Notes: a model not told the origin generated them from the letters alone. 64,000 bases of DNA from Roseomonas nitratireducens (GCF_017813355.1 NZ_JAGIYZ010000012.1:1-64000), one strand, 5' to 3'. Shown: positions 50,839-60,506, counted from the first letter of the stretch. Numbers and translations are program-made.

Positions 50839-51896
50839 CACGGGATCATCTCCGTCAGGTTGGCGTCCGACATGGGCCGCGTGCCGGCCTCGCATTCGTG
50901 GATCATGGCGACGAGGCGCCGCACGGCGGGGCATGGCAGGCCGTGCTTCGCGCCGATCTCGGCGATGGGCGCGATCTGCACGTCGATCTCGGTGCGGCGG
51001 CGCCGCACCCACAGGTCGCGCCACACGCCGGAATGCGTCTTGGCGTTGGGGCGGTTGAACGCGACCATGGCGGCGACGGAGGAAGCCGCCTGCGCTTCCG
51101 TCGCCCCGGGCGAAAAGGCCGCGGGGTCGAAGCCGTTGAAGCCGAGCGGCTCCACACCCTCCGCCCGCGCGACGGCGATCGCCTCCCCGCCCAGCGCGCG
51201 CCACAGCGGCAGCAATTCGGGCCGCGCCAGGCAATCGGCGATGCCCTTTTCCCCCAGCGCCTGGGCGAACAGCATCGCGCCGTAGCCGAGCTTGCCCCAC
51301 AGATAGCCCCAGATGTTGGGCGTGGTGATGGCGTTCGGCTCGAAGGTCTCGCGCAGCAGGGCGTGCAGCGCGGTCAGCCGCGGCGTCGCAGCACCATCCA
51401 GTTCCCCCAGCACCAGCGCGCCGCGGCCGCCATACATGATGCGCCCCGGCCCGTGCCAGTCGGCGGAGAAGTTCACGAAGCAGCCCATCGTCCGCTCGCG
51501 CCCGACGATGCGCTCGATGATCGTCTCGCACAGCCCGTTCTGCAGGGAGAGGACGTAGCCGTCCGCGGCGAGGTGCGGCAGCAGCGCGCGGCAGGCCGCT
51601 TCGGTGTGATGCGCCTTCACGCAGAGGAAGATTCGGCGATAGGTCCCCTGCACCGTCTCCGGCGTGAAGGCGGGCGCGACGACGCGGTGCGGGTCGACCG
51701 GGCCTTCGATGTGCAGGCCGCGCGCCGGGTCGGCGATGGCGGCGACGTGCTCGGCCTCGACATCGACGAAGACGACCGCGTGGCGCGCGCGCACCAGCGC
51801 GGCGCCGACCGTGCCGCCGATGGCCCCCGCGCCCCAGATGAGGATCGGCCCCCGATCCACCGCCTGCCGCGCCGCTTCCGCCCCTTCGCCCGCCAT
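50838..51896 (-). CDS. Ketopantoate reductase-like protein (ApbA/PanE family), second copy
   Basis: 352 residues from ATG 51896. Rossmann motif ILIWGAGAIGGTVGAALVRARH near residues 17-38, LCVKAHHTEAA (about 98) and SLQNGLCE (about 121) follow family order. In the C-terminal domain the usual KL--N motif is WGKLGYGAML: the Lys remains, the Asn does not. It is about 20 residues longer than the copy at 8157 and not closely similar, so probably a different 2-keto or 3-oxo acid reductase. It is first in an operon with the SDR. Confidence 0.82.
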   Translation of the reverse strand: MAGEGAEAARQAVDRGPILIWGAGAIGGTVGAALVRARHAVVFVDVEAEHVAAIADPARGLHIEGPVDPHRVVAPAFTPETVQGTYRRIFLCVKAHHTEAACRALLPHLAADGYVLSLQNGLCETIIERIVGRERTMGCFVNFSADWHGPGRIMYGGRGALVLGELDGAATPRLTALHALLRETFEPNAITTPNIWGYLWGKLGYGAMLFAQALGEKGIADCLARPELLPLWRALGGEAIAVARAEGVEPLGFNGFDPAAFSPGATEAQAASSVAAMVAFNRPNAKTHSGVWRDLWVRRRRTEIDVQIAPIAEIGAKHGLPCPAVRRLVAMIHECEAGTRPMSDANLTEMIP

Positions 51897-51974
51897 GCCC
51901 TGCCCTTCATCCCTGGACGCCGCGCCGCGCGCGCCGCACAAACCACGACGCTACGCCGGAGGCTGCCGCCGTCA

Positions 51975-52841
51975 ATGCTCCAGGGACTTTCGGGAAACCT
52001 CCGCGGCGGGGCGCTGATGGCCGCCGCCGCCATCATCTTCGCCGCCGAGGCGCTGGCCATCCGGCTGATGACGGAACGCGGCATCCCGGTGGAGGTGCAG
52101 GTCTTCTTCCGCTCCCTCGGGCAATTGTTCTGGGTCGCGCCGCTGGTCGCGGCGACGGGCCTCGCCGTGTTCCGCACCGTCCGCCCGGGCCTGCACGTGC
52201 TGCGCGGCGCGTCGAGCCTGCTGACCTGGGGCTTCTACTACGCCTCCTTCGGGCCGCTCGACCTGGCCACCGCCACCGTCCTGTCCTTCACCAATGTGAT
52301 GTTCACCACGCTGCTCGCCGGGCCGGTGCTGGGGGAGCGCGTGGATCGCTGGCGCTGGACCGGAACGATCGCGGGCTTCGTCGGCGTGGCGGTGATGCTG
52401 CGGCCGGGGACGACCGTCTCGACGCTCGGCGTGGCGCTGGCCATCGCTTCCGCCGTCACATGGTGCGGCATCACGCTGTCCTCGCGCGTGCTGGCGCAGG
52501 TGGACCGCAACACGACGATCATGGCCTGGGTCGGGCTGGTGACGACGGCGGGGTCCCTGCCCTTCGCGGTGATGGCCTGGGTGCCGCTCGGGCTGATGGA
52601 CCTGCTGATCCTGCTGTCGGTCGCGGCCTTCGCGCCGGGCATCATCTGGCTGATCACCAGCGCCTACCGGCACGGCGAGGCATCGGCCATCGCGCCCTTC
52701 CAGTATCTGCGCCTGATCGTCGTCGCCGGCTTCGGCTGGGCGATCTTCAATGAGGTGCCGGATGGCTGGACCTGGCTGGGTGTCGCCGTGATCCTCGCCG
52801 GCGCGGTGGTGATCACGGTGGCGGAGGCGCGGCGCCGATGA
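51975..52841 (+). CDS. EamA/DMT-family exporter
   Basis: 288 residues with ten membrane segments in two EamA halves (about 12-135 and 150-285). Recognisable elements: FFRSLGQLFWVAPL, LSFTNVMFTTLLAGPVLGERVDRWRW (end of first half) and SAIAPFQYLRLIVVAGFGWAIFNEVPDGWTWLG (end of second), the paired P-Y/E--- motifs of the drug/metabolite superfamily. Probably exports an amino acid or related metabolite. Its last 29 bases overlap the convergent GGCT-like gene. Confidence 0.9.
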   Translation: MLQGLSGNLRGGALMAAAAIIFAAEALAIRLMTERGIPVEVQVFFRSLGQLFWVAPLVAATGLAVFRTVRPGLHVLRGASSLLTWGFYYASFGPLDLATATVLSFTNVMFTTLLAGPVLGERVDRWRWTGTIAGFVGVAVMLRPGTTVSTLGVALAIASAVTWCGITLSSRVLAQVDRNTTIMAWVGLVTTAGSLPFAVMAWVPLGLMDLLILLSVAAFAPGIIWLITSAYRHGEASAIAPFQYLRLIVVAGFGWAIFNEVPDGWTWLGVAVILAGAVVITVAEARRR

Positions 52842-53253
52842 AGCCCGATTCGGCGATGGCGGCGTCCAGCACCGCCGCGTCGAAGCCGAAGTCGCGATAG
52901 CCGTTCCGCAGCCGCTGCACGTATTCCGCCGCCGGCGGGCCGGGTCGCAGCCGGATCTCCTTGTAGGTCACGGCCACGGCGCCGCCGGGCAGGGTGATGC
53001 GCGTGCGCGTGTAGGTGAAGGGGCCTTCGTAGCGATCGAGCGCTGCAAGGTCCGCCGCGGTCACGCGCCACAGCCCGACCGGGCAGGTCGCCCGCGGCGC
53101 GCGCTCGATCGTCGCGAATTTGCGCAGCACGAGCCGCCAGCCCTCCAGCACCGCCTGCCCCGCCACCTCCGCATCCGGGCAGCGGCGGCGCATCTGGTCG
53201 TGCCACAGGTTGCTGCCATAGGCTGCGTAGGGTTCGGGAAGGAAATCGGGCAT
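52813..53253 (-). CDS. Gamma-glutamylcyclotransferase-like protein
   Basis: 146 residues. The opening YAAYGSNLWHDQMRRRCP is the GGCT nucleotide-like loop (Y--YGSNL). The middle GLWRVTAADLAALDRYEGP contains the general-base Glu in DRYEGP (about 97). Such enzymes cyclise gamma-glutamyl amines to 5-oxoproline. A GGCT-like fold occurs in several unrelated activities, so the reaction is inferred. The start codon shares two bases with that of the divergent MBL gene, and its 3' end overlaps the DMT gene. Confidence 0.8.
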   Translation of the reverse strand: MPDFLPEPYAAYGSNLWHDQMRRRCPDAEVAGQAVLEGWRLVLRKFATIERAPRATCPVGLWRVTAADLAALDRYEGPFTYTRTRITLPGGAVAVTYKEIRLRPGPPAAEYVQRLRNGYRDFGFDAAVLDAAIAESGFIGAAPPPP

Positions 53254-54235
53254 GCAGGCGCCTCCGCCGGTCGATCGGATCGAGATAACCACGCTGGTCG
53301 ACAACGTCACGGACAGCCTGTCCTCCACGCCGCCCTTCGTCACGCGCGAATGGACCCGGCTGCAGCGGATGGGGATGAAGCGGACCTCCGGCGGGTCGCT
53401 CTGCTGCGCCAATCATGGGCTCTCGCTCGTCCTCACCGTCACCGCGGGCGGCGAGTCGCGCTCCGTGCTCTTCGACGGCGGGCCGGTGGACTACGCGGTG
53501 GAGCGCAACGGCGCGCGGCTCGGCGTGGATTTCGGCGCGATCGAGGCGATCGTCCTCTCCCACGGCCATTGGGACCATGCCGGCGGCATCCCCAAGGCGA
53601 TCGAATTGATCCGCCGCGCGAATGGCGGCCGCGCGGTGCCGCTGCACCTGCATCCCGGCATGTTCCGCGAACGCGGGTCCCGCCAGCCCGATGGCGGCGT
53701 GCTGCCGATGGACCGCGTGCCCGCGCCGGATGAGTGGGAAGCGATGGGCGCGGCGCCACAGGTCTCCCGCGAGCCCGCCGTCATCGCCGGCCATGTGCTG
53801 GTCAGCGGCGAGATCCCGCGCGTGACCGACTACGAGACCGGCCTGCCCGGCCAGGTGGCGCGCGATGGCGACGCCGCGCCCTGGCAGCCCGACGAATGGC
53901 TGTCCGACGAACGCTTCGTCGCGGTGCACCTGCGCGGCCAGGGGCTGATCGTCTTCTCCGCCTGTTCCCATTGCGGCATCGTCAACGTGCTGCACGAGGC
54001 GCGGCGGATGATGCCCGACATCCCCATCCTCGCCGCCATGGGCGGCTTCCACCTCTCGGGCACCAACGAACGCATCATCCCGCGGACCGTGGCCGATCTC
54101 GGCGGCTTCGGGATGCGCTGGATGTTTCCCTCCCACTGCACGGGCTGGCGTGCGCTGAACGCGCTGGAACGCGCGCATGGGGAAGGCGTGGTGGTGCCGG
54201 GCGCGGTCGGCAAGACCTTCGTGCTCGAGGCGTGA
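53252..54235 (+). CDS. MBL-fold hydrolase (RFAP-synthase-like group)
   Basis: 327 residues. Metal motif SHGHWDHAGG (103-112), then LHLHPGMF, FSACSHCGIVNVLHEA (about 230) and MGGFHLSG (about 262). This set resembles the metallo-beta-lactamase subgroup named for dihydropterin-aminobenzene phosphate synthase (DHPPP/RFAP synthase-like). No signal peptide. Starts at the CATG shared with the divergent GGCT-like gene; its stop overlaps the LctP-like start (GTGA), linking it to a carboxylate permease. Actual substrate unknown. Confidence 0.85.
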   Translation: MQAPPPVDRIEITTLVDNVTDSLSSTPPFVTREWTRLQRMGMKRTSGGSLCCANHGLSLVLTVTAGGESRSVLFDGGPVDYAVERNGARLGVDFGAIEAIVLSHGHWDHAGGIPKAIELIRRANGGRAVPLHLHPGMFRERGSRQPDGGVLPMDRVPAPDEWEAMGAAPQVSREPAVIAGHVLVSGEIPRVTDYETGLPGQVARDGDAAPWQPDEWLSDERFVAVHLRGQGLIVFSACSHCGIVNVLHEARRMMPDIPILAAMGGFHLSGTNERIIPRTVADLGGFGMRWMFPSHCTGWRALNALERAHGEGVVVPGAVGKTFVLEA

Positions 54236-55632
54236 TCCTCCTTCTCCAGGCGGCGCCGCTGCTGCTGCTGCTCGGGCTGCTGCTGTCCGGGCGGGCGGGG
54301 CCGCTGCCATCGGTGCTCGCGGCGCTGGCCGTGTCGCTGCCGGCGGCCTTCGCCTCCCTGCCCGGCGATGCCGGCTTCGCGGCCTTCCTGGCGGCGGAGG
54401 TGCCGCGCGCGCTGTTCCTCGCGCTGCAGCCGGCCGGCGTGGTGCTGGGCGGGCTGCTCTTCCACGCGGCGGTGGAACGCAAGGGCGATGCGCTGCGGCA
54501 GGCGGCGACGCCGCGCGCCATCTTCACCGCGACGCTGCTGATCGGCGTCTTCATGGAAAGCGTCACGGGCTTCGCGGTCGGCGCCGTCTTCGCGCTGGCC
54601 GCGCTGCGCGGCATGGGGATCGGCGGCGCGCCGGCGGCGGCCCTCGCGCTGCTGTCGCTCTGCCTCATTCCCTGGGGCGGGCTCGGGCCTGGCACCTCGC
54701 TCGGCGCGGCGCTGCTCGGCGTGCCGGCGCAGGATGTCGCGGCGCTGACGGCGCTGCCCAACGCGGCCTGGGTGATGCTGCTCGGGCCCGTCTGCTGGCG
54801 GCTCTCGGCCGCCGCGGGCGTGCCGGTGCCGGTGGCGGAACGGCTCGCGCAGACGGCGATGCTGGCGGCGATGGCGACGATCCTCGTGCTCGGCCACCGG
54901 GTGCTGCCCTTCGAGGTGCTGGGCATCCTCGCCTCGGGCCTGCCGCTGCTGTTCGCGCTGTGGCGCGCGGATCCGCCGCGCGACGCGGCGGCGTGGCGGC
55001 GCGCATGGGGGCTGCTGTGGCCCTATGTGCTGCTGACGGTCGCGCTGCTGGCCGCGCGCGCGGTGCCGGACCCGCCGGCGCTGCGCCCCTATGCGACGCT
55101 GCCGGCCTTTCCCGTCACGCATGTGGCCATCGTGCTGCTGGTCGTCTCCGCCGCGCTGCTCGCGCTGCGGGCGGATGGCGGGGCGCGCGCGGCGGGCGCG
55201 CTGAAGCGCGCGGCGCGGCCGGCCGCGGTGCTGCTGCTGTACGTGCTGCTGGCGCGGATGATGGCGGGCAGCGGGGCGACGACCGCGCTCGCGGCCGCGG
55301 CGGCGGAGGCGCTCGGCGCCGCCGCGCCCTACGCCGTGCCGCCGCTCGGGCTCATCGCGGGGATGGTGACGGGCAGCAATGTCGGATCGAACGCGGCGCT
55401 GATGCCGGTGCAGAAGGCGCTGGGGCTGGCGGCGGGGATGCCGCCGCTGCTCGCCCCGGCGGTGCACAATTTCGCCGGCGCGGCGGGGGCGGGCATGTCC
55501 TTCGGCGTCACCGCGCTGGTCTGCGGGCTGCTCGCCGACGGCACGCGGCCGCGCCAGGTCTGGCGCCTGCTGCTGCCCTCCATGGCCGCGGTGCTCGTGG
55601 TTGGCTGGGCGGCGGTCGCGCTGCTGCGCTGA
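54232..55632 (+). CDS. LctP-family (L-lactate permease-like) transporter
   Basis: 466 residues from GTG 54232. About twelve membrane segments. LctP landmarks: GVFMESVTGFAVGAVFALAALRGMG (about 103-127, E-S--GFG-like), PWGGLGPGTSLGAALLG (about 145), and GMVTGSNVGSNAALMPVQK (about 377-395, the T-SN---N----Q element). It is shorter than the 550-residue E. coli LldP, lacking part of the central loops. It probably takes up lactate, glycolate or a related 2-hydroxy acid. Coupled to the MBL hydrolase by GTGA overlap. Confidence 0.85.
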   Translation: MILLLQAAPLLLLLGLLLSGRAGPLPSVLAALAVSLPAAFASLPGDAGFAAFLAAEVPRALFLALQPAGVVLGGLLFHAAVERKGDALRQAATPRAIFTATLLIGVFMESVTGFAVGAVFALAALRGMGIGGAPAAALALLSLCLIPWGGLGPGTSLGAALLGVPAQDVAALTALPNAAWVMLLGPVCWRLSAAAGVPVPVAERLAQTAMLAAMATILVLGHRVLPFEVLGILASGLPLLFALWRADPPRDAAAWRRAWGLLWPYVLLTVALLAARAVPDPPALRPYATLPAFPVTHVAIVLLVVSAALLALRADGGARAAGALKRAARPAAVLLLYVLLARMMAGSGATTALAAAAAEALGAAAPYAVPPLGLIAGMVTGSNVGSNAALMPVQKALGLAAGMPPLLAPAVHNFAGAAGAGMSFGVTALVCGLLADGTRPRQVWRLLLPSMAAVLVVGWAAVALLR

Positions 55633-55699
55633 GGCCGGGCTTGCGCCCGCCTGCGGCAGGCGACAGGCTTCCGGGCAACAAGACCACCGGAGGAACGCC

Positions 55700-56677
55700 A
55701 TGACCCGCTTGACCCGCCGCACGGCGCTGGCCGCGACCGCCGCGCTGCTCGCCGCACCCGCCGTGCGCGCGCAGGGCGCCTTCCCGAACAAGCCGCTGCG
55801 CATCATCGTCCCCTATCCGCCGGGTGGGGTGACGGACATCATGGGCCGCCTGGCGGCGGAAGCGATGTCCCGCCATCTCGGCCAGCCCGTGGTGGTCGAG
55901 AACCGCGCCGGCGCCGGCGGCAACATCGGCGCCAAGGCCGCCGCGCAGGCGGAACCGGACGGCACCACCATGCTGCTCGGCACCATGGCGACGCAGGGCG
56001 TCAACCCGGTGCTCTACCCCGACCCGTCCTTCGACCCGCGGCGGGACCTGGTGGGCGTGGGCATGATGGCCGACATGCCGAACATCATGGTGTGCAACCC
56101 GCGCCGCTGGAATCCGGCGAACGCGCAGGAAGCGATCGCGCGCATGAAGGCCGAGCCGGGCAAGATCCTGTTCGGATCTGTCGGCAACGGCTCCTCCTCC
56201 CATCTCAGCCAGGTGATGCTGACGCGCATGGCGGGGCTGGACGTGGTGCACGTGCCCTATCGCGGATCCTCCCCCGCCGTCGCGGCGATGATCGCGGGCG
56301 ACCTCGACTTGCTGTTCGATGCCTCCGCCACCTCCGGCCCGCATATCCGGGGCGGGACGCTGAAGCCGCTCGCCATCACCATGAACCGCCGGCTGGGCTC
56401 CCTGCCCGACATCCCGACGCTCGAGGAAGCGGGCGTGCGCGGCTACCACCTCAGCGTCTGGAACGGCGTGCTGACCCAGGCGCGCGTGCCGGCGCCGATC
56501 CTCGCCCGGCTGCAGGACGCCTTCCAGAAGGCGATGGACGCGGCGATGCTCGACCGGTTGCGGGCGAACTTCACCGAGCCGCTGGTGATCCCGTCCGCCC
56601 AGCTGCAGCCCTGGCTGAACGAGGATGCGGAACGCTGGGTGCGGATCGCGCGGGAGAGCAACATCCGCCCGGACTGA
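55700..56677 (+). CDS. Bug/TctC-type binding protein
   Basis: 325 residues. The signal peptide ends near AVRAQ-GAF. Motifs: RIIVPYPPGGVTDIMGRL, VVVENRAGAGGNIGAK, VHVPYRGSSPAVAAM and LLFDASATSGPHI. The last replaces the usual DN-PS element of its paralogues, so the pocket differs. GGAGG precedes ATG 55700. No tct permease is adjacent; it lies 67 bp after the LctP-like gene on the same strand. Confidence 0.9.
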   Translation: MTRLTRRTALAATAALLAAPAVRAQGAFPNKPLRIIVPYPPGGVTDIMGRLAAEAMSRHLGQPVVVENRAGAGGNIGAKAAAQAEPDGTTMLLGTMATQGVNPVLYPDPSFDPRRDLVGVGMMADMPNIMVCNPRRWNPANAQEAIARMKAEPGKILFGSVGNGSSSHLSQVMLTRMAGLDVVHVPYRGSSPAVAAMIAGDLDLLFDASATSGPHIRGGTLKPLAITMNRRLGSLPDIPTLEEAGVRGYHLSVWNGVLTQARVPAPILARLQDAFQKAMDAAMLDRLRANFTEPLVIPSAQLQPWLNEDAERWVRIARESNIRPD

Positions 56678-56787
56678 CCGGGCGATCGTGGACGGCGCAT
56701 TGCGCGCTTGAAACTTGCCGCCGGGTCGCCGGGCACTAGCCTTGGCGGGACCGGGACCGCGTCTGCGCGGCCCGGCGGGAGACGCTT

Positions 56788-57429
56788 ATGGACTGGTTCG
56801 TATCCTCGGCGCCGCGGTTCCTCGAGATCCTGTGGCTCAACATCGTTCTTTCCGGCGACAACGCCGTCGTCATCGGCATGGCCGCGGCGGGCCTCTCGCC
56901 CAAGCTGCGCAGCCGCGCGGTGCTGTTCGGCATCGTCACCGCGGCGGTGCTGCGGATCGTCTTCTCGATCTTCGCCACCTACTTGCTGAACCTCTGGTGG
57001 GTGGCGCTGGTGGGCGGGCTCGCGCTGCTCTACATCGCCTGGACCTTCTTCAAGGAGCTCCGCCACCACGGCGAGGAGGCCGAGGAAGGCGAAGGCACGG
57101 CGCGGGAGAAGACGCTCGCCCAGGCGCTGTGGCAGATCGTCCTGGCCGACGTGTCGATGAGCCTCGACAACGTCCTCGCCGTGGCGGCCGTCGCGCGCAA
57201 CGACGTGGTGATGCTGGTGATCGGCCTTGCCGCCTCGATCATCCTGATGGGCCTGCTCGGCGGCCTGCTCGCCCGGCTGCTCGACCGCTACAAGGTCATC
57301 GCCTATGTCGGCGTCGCGCTGATCGCCTGGATCGGCCTCGAGCTGACCTGGGAAGGCACGGCGGCGGCGAATGAGGCGCTGAACCTGGGCCTGCCCATCG
57401 CCGCGCCGCAGCACCCCGCGCAGCATTGA
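56788..57429 (+). CDS. TerC-family integral membrane protein
   Basis: 213 residues with six to seven membrane segments. TerC signatures: NIVLSGDNAVVIGMAA (18-33) and ADVSMSLDNVLAVAAV (about 119-134), each supplying acidic residues within the membrane. A short charged loop (about 92-110, HHGEEAEEGEG) lies between halves. Such proteins, related to YjbE/Alx, act in Mn2+ or other metal efflux. A small hairpin (gcccg-tt-cgggc, 57431-57442) follows the stop closely. Confidence 0.9.
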   Translation: MDWFVSSAPRFLEILWLNIVLSGDNAVVIGMAAAGLSPKLRSRAVLFGIVTAAVLRIVFSIFATYLLNLWWVALVGGLALLYIAWTFFKELRHHGEEAEEGEGTAREKTLAQALWQIVLADVSMSLDNVLAVAAVARNDVVMLVIGLAASIILMGLLGGLLARLLDRYKVIAYVGVALIAWIGLELTWEGTAAANEALNLGLPIAAPQHPAQH

Positions 57430-57596
57430 TGCCCGTTCGGGCGCCCGCCTGACAGGAGCCGCGGCCGGCGACGGACCCAGCCGCCGCGGCCCCGAAGATG
57501 TGTGCATAAGCGGCGGCGGCCCGCGGGCGGCATTGCCAGCGGCCGTCCCGCGCGGCTAACTCCCCAGGACTTCGATCCGATGGGAGGACGACACGA

Positions 57597-58571
57597 ATGA
57601 AGATGACCCGACGGCTGGCCCTCGCGGCCATGCTTGCCGCCCCGCTGGCCGCCGCGCCGGCCATGGCGCAGACCCAGATCACCGTTCAGCACGCCCTGCC
57701 GGCCAACAGCCATACCGGCGTCGGCGCCAGCACCTTCGCCGAGGCATTCCAGCGCCTGACCAACGGCCGCTACCGCGTCGTCGCCCAGCGCAACGACAAT
57801 GAGCGCGAGATGATCGAGAGCGTGCAGATCGGCACGATCGACTGCACCTTCACCTCCACCGGCCCGGTCGGGAACTTCGTGCCGGAGGTCCGCGTCTTCG
57901 ACGTGCCCTTCCTGTTCCGCGACGCCGCCCACGCCCGCGGCGTGCTGGATTCCGAGATCGGGCAGCAGGTGCTGAGCCGCTTCCAGGCGCGCGGCCTTGT
58001 CGGCGTGATCTGGATCGAGAACGGCTTCCGCAACCTGACCAACTCCCGGCGCGAGGTGAACACGCCCGCCGATGTGCGCGGTCTCAAGATCCGCACCATG
58101 GAGAACCAGGTGCACATGCGCGCCTTCACGCAGCTTGGCGCGCTGCCCACGCCGATGGCGTTCAGCGAGCTGGTCCCCGCCCTCCAGCAGGGCACTGTGG
58201 ATGGGCAGGAGAACCCGATCTCGGTGATCGTGGCGAACAACCTGAACCAGGTGCAGCGCTTCATGACGCTGACGCGGCACGTCTATTCGCCGCAGGTGAT
58301 GATCTGCAACCCGCAGACCGTGGGGCGGCTGAACGCGGCCGACCGCGCGCTGTTCCAGCAGGCGGCGGTCGAGGCGCAGCGCGCCAACCGCGCCCGCGTC
58401 ACGGCCGACGACGAGGCGGGCGTGGCCGAACTGCGCCGCCGCGGCATGACCGTCGTCACCGAGGTGGACACGGCGGCCTTCCAGGCGGCGCTGGCCCCGG
58501 CCTTCGCCGAGTGGGAGCGGACGCTGGACGCCGCGACGCTGCGCCGCATCCGCGAATGGCGCGCGAACTGA
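57597..58571 (+). CDS. dctP: TRAP transporter binding protein DctP
   Basis: 324 residues. The signal peptide ends AMAQ-TQI (about 25). Mature motifs: NEREMIESVQIGTIDCTFTSTGPVGNF-type stretch near 62-88, DVPFLFRDAAHAR, VRGLKIRTMENQVHM (about 158-172, carboxylate-binding Arg), and DGQENPISVIVANN (about 201). This is the classic C4-dicarboxylate/2-oxo acid group (QEN motif). GGGAGG lies just upstream of the start. First gene of a dctPQM operon that runs into a DNA glycosylase. Confidence 0.94.
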   Translation: MKMTRRLALAAMLAAPLAAAPAMAQTQITVQHALPANSHTGVGASTFAEAFQRLTNGRYRVVAQRNDNEREMIESVQIGTIDCTFTSTGPVGNFVPEVRVFDVPFLFRDAAHARGVLDSEIGQQVLSRFQARGLVGVIWIENGFRNLTNSRREVNTPADVRGLKIRTMENQVHMRAFTQLGALPTPMAFSELVPALQQGTVDGQENPISVIVANNLNQVQRFMTLTRHVYSPQVMICNPQTVGRLNAADRALFQQAAVEAQRANRARVTADDEAGVAELRRRGMTVVTEVDTAAFQAALAPAFAEWERTLDAATLRRIREWRAN

Positions 58572-58635
58572 ACAGCGACACGGGCGCGGGCCACGAGGCC
58601 CGTGCCCCCCTTCTCGAGCGGCCCCGGGAGGCCCG

Positions 58636-59232
58636 ATGAATCCAATCAACCTGCTGCCCTTGCAGGTGACCGGGGCCGCGACGCTCCTCACCGTGGCCCT
58701 TGCGCTCTGGGCGGGGTCGGGCGAAGGCGCCCGCGCCGGGGTGCGGCGCGCGATCCTCGCGCTCGACCGCGTCTCGACCGGCATCGCCGCGCTGCTCGCG
58801 AGCCTCGCGCTGGCCGTCGCCGTGGCGGCGGGCCTGTGGCAGGTGGTGGCGCGCTTCGCGACGGAAACGCCCTCCGTCTGGTCGGAGGCGCTGGTGCGCA
58901 CCGCGCTGATCTGGATGGCCTTCATCGGCGTGGCGGTCGCGCTGCGCGCCGGCGCGCTGGTGTCGATCGACGTGGCGCACCGCTATTCCTCGGGCGCGCT
59001 GCGCCGGGCGCTGGAAGCGGCGACGCTCGCCTGCTGCCTGTCGATGCTGGGCGTCATGTTCTGGTTCGGCTGGATGATGGCCGAGCGGGTGCAGTTCCAG
59101 GAGATGGCCGGGCTCGAGGTCTCGATGTCCTGGGGCTACGCCGCCATCCCGATCGGCGCGGTCTTCGCGATGGTGGGCGTGGTCGCGCATTTCCTCGACC
59201 GACGCGCCGAGGATCTGGAGAACGCGGTATGA
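58636..59232 (+). CDS. dctQ: TRAP transporter small permease DctQ
   Basis: 198 residues with four to five membrane segments (about 10-28, 50-70, 88-106, 128-150, 165-185). The core is VARFATETPSVWSEALVRTALIWMAFIGVAVALRAGALVSIDV in outline, matching the R-G-L--IDV element between segments. The N-terminus is about 40 residues longer than usual and hydrophobic. The stop overlaps dctM (ATGA). Confidence 0.9.
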   Translation: MNPINLLPLQVTGAATLLTVALALWAGSGEGARAGVRRAILALDRVSTGIAALLASLALAVAVAAGLWQVVARFATETPSVWSEALVRTALIWMAFIGVAVALRAGALVSIDVAHRYSSGALRRALEAATLACCLSMLGVMFWFGWMMAERVQFQEMAGLEVSMSWGYAAIPIGAVFAMVGVVAHFLDRRAEDLENAV

Positions 59233-60506
59233 GCGGCATGATGCTCACCGTGATGCTGGTGCTGTTCGCCGCCAGCATCCCGGTCGCGGTCGCCATCGGG
59301 CTTGCCGCCGTGGTCGGCATCGCGGGCTACACCTCCTTCCCGCTCATCGTCGCGGCGCAGCAGCTTTTCGTGGCGCTCGACAAGTTTCCGCTGGCCGCGA
59401 TCCCCTTCTTCATCCTGGCGGGCAACCTGATGGATGTCGGCGGCATCTCCCGCCGCCTGGTGGAATTCGCGCGGTCGATCGTCGGCGGCGTGCAGGGCGG
59501 GCTGCCGGCCACCTGCGTCGTCACCTGCATGATCTTCGCGGCGATCAGCGGGTCCTCCGTCGCGACCACCTTCGCGATCGGCGCCATCATGATCCCGGCG
59601 CTGGTCCGCGCCGGCTATCCGGTCGGCTTCGCGGCGGCGCTGCAGGCGACGGCGGCGGAACTCGGCGTGATCATCCCGCCGTCGATCCCGATGATCCTCT
59701 ATGGCGTGACGACCCAGACCTCGATCCCGGAGCTGTTCATCGCGGGCTTCGGGCCGGGCTTCCTGATCGGCGGCGCGCTGATCGTGACCGTGCTGGTCTG
59801 GTGCCGCATCATGGGCTGGGGCAAGCGGGACGGCGAGAACCGCCTGCCCGTCCTGACCGCGACGCGGCAGGCCGCCTTCGCGCTGGTCATGCCCGTGGTG
59901 GTGCTGGGCGGCATCTATGGCGGCATCACCACGCCGACCGAGGCGTCCGTCGTCGCCGTGGTCTACGCGCTGATCGTGGGGATGTTCCTGCACCGGGAAA
60001 TCGGGCTGCGCGACCTGCTGCCGATCTTCCGCAAGTCGGTGATCAGCAGCGCGGTGATCATGTTCATCATCGCCTGCGCCGCACTTTTCTCCTGGCTGCT
60101 GAACCGCCAGGGCGTGCCGGACGCGGCGGCCGAGTGGCTGGCCACGGCCTTCGACAGCGCGGGGCTCTACCTGCTGGTGGTGAACGTGTTCCTCTTCGTC
60201 GTCGGCATGTTCGTCGAGACCTCGGCCTCGATCATCGTGCTCGCGCCGATCCTTTCTGAGGCGGCGGAGAAGCTGGGCATCGACGGGGTGCATTTCGGCA
60301 CGATCATGGTGGTGAACCTCGCTCTCGGCATGATCACGCCCCCCTTCGGCGTGAACCTCTTCGCCGCGGCGCAGGTGGCCGGGTGCAGCATCGACAGGAT
60401 GATGAAGTACCTCGTCGTCTTCATCGGCGTGGTCTTCGCCTGCCTGATGGTCATCACCTACGTTCCGGCCATCACCCTGACCCTGCCGCAGCTGGTGTTC
60501 CGGTGA
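59229..60506 (+). CDS. dctM: TRAP transporter large permease DctM
   Basis: 425 residues with about twelve membrane segments. Landmarks: PFFILAGNLMDVGGISRRL (about 60-78), FAAISGSSVATTFAIGAIMIPAL (about 103-125), AELGVIIPPSIPMILYG (about 142), GGITTPTEASVVAVVYAL (about 230) and GMITPPFGVNLFAAAQV (about 360). The last base positions overlap the GTG of the glycosylase gene (GTGA), an unusual operon partner. Confidence 0.95.
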   Translation: MSGMMLTVMLVLFAASIPVAVAIGLAAVVGIAGYTSFPLIVAAQQLFVALDKFPLAAIPFFILAGNLMDVGGISRRLVEFARSIVGGVQGGLPATCVVTCMIFAAISGSSVATTFAIGAIMIPALVRAGYPVGFAAALQATAAELGVIIPPSIPMILYGVTTQTSIPELFIAGFGPGFLIGGALIVTVLVWCRIMGWGKRDGENRLPVLTATRQAAFALVMPVVVLGGIYGGITTPTEASVVAVVYALIVGMFLHREIGLRDLLPIFRKSVISSAVIMFIIACAALFSWLLNRQGVPDAAAEWLATAFDSAGLYLLVVNVFLFVVGMFVETSASIIVLAPILSEAAEKLGIDGVHFGTIMVVNLALGMITPPFGVNLFAAAQVAGCSIDRMMKYLVVFIGVVFACLMVITYVPAITLTLPQLVFR

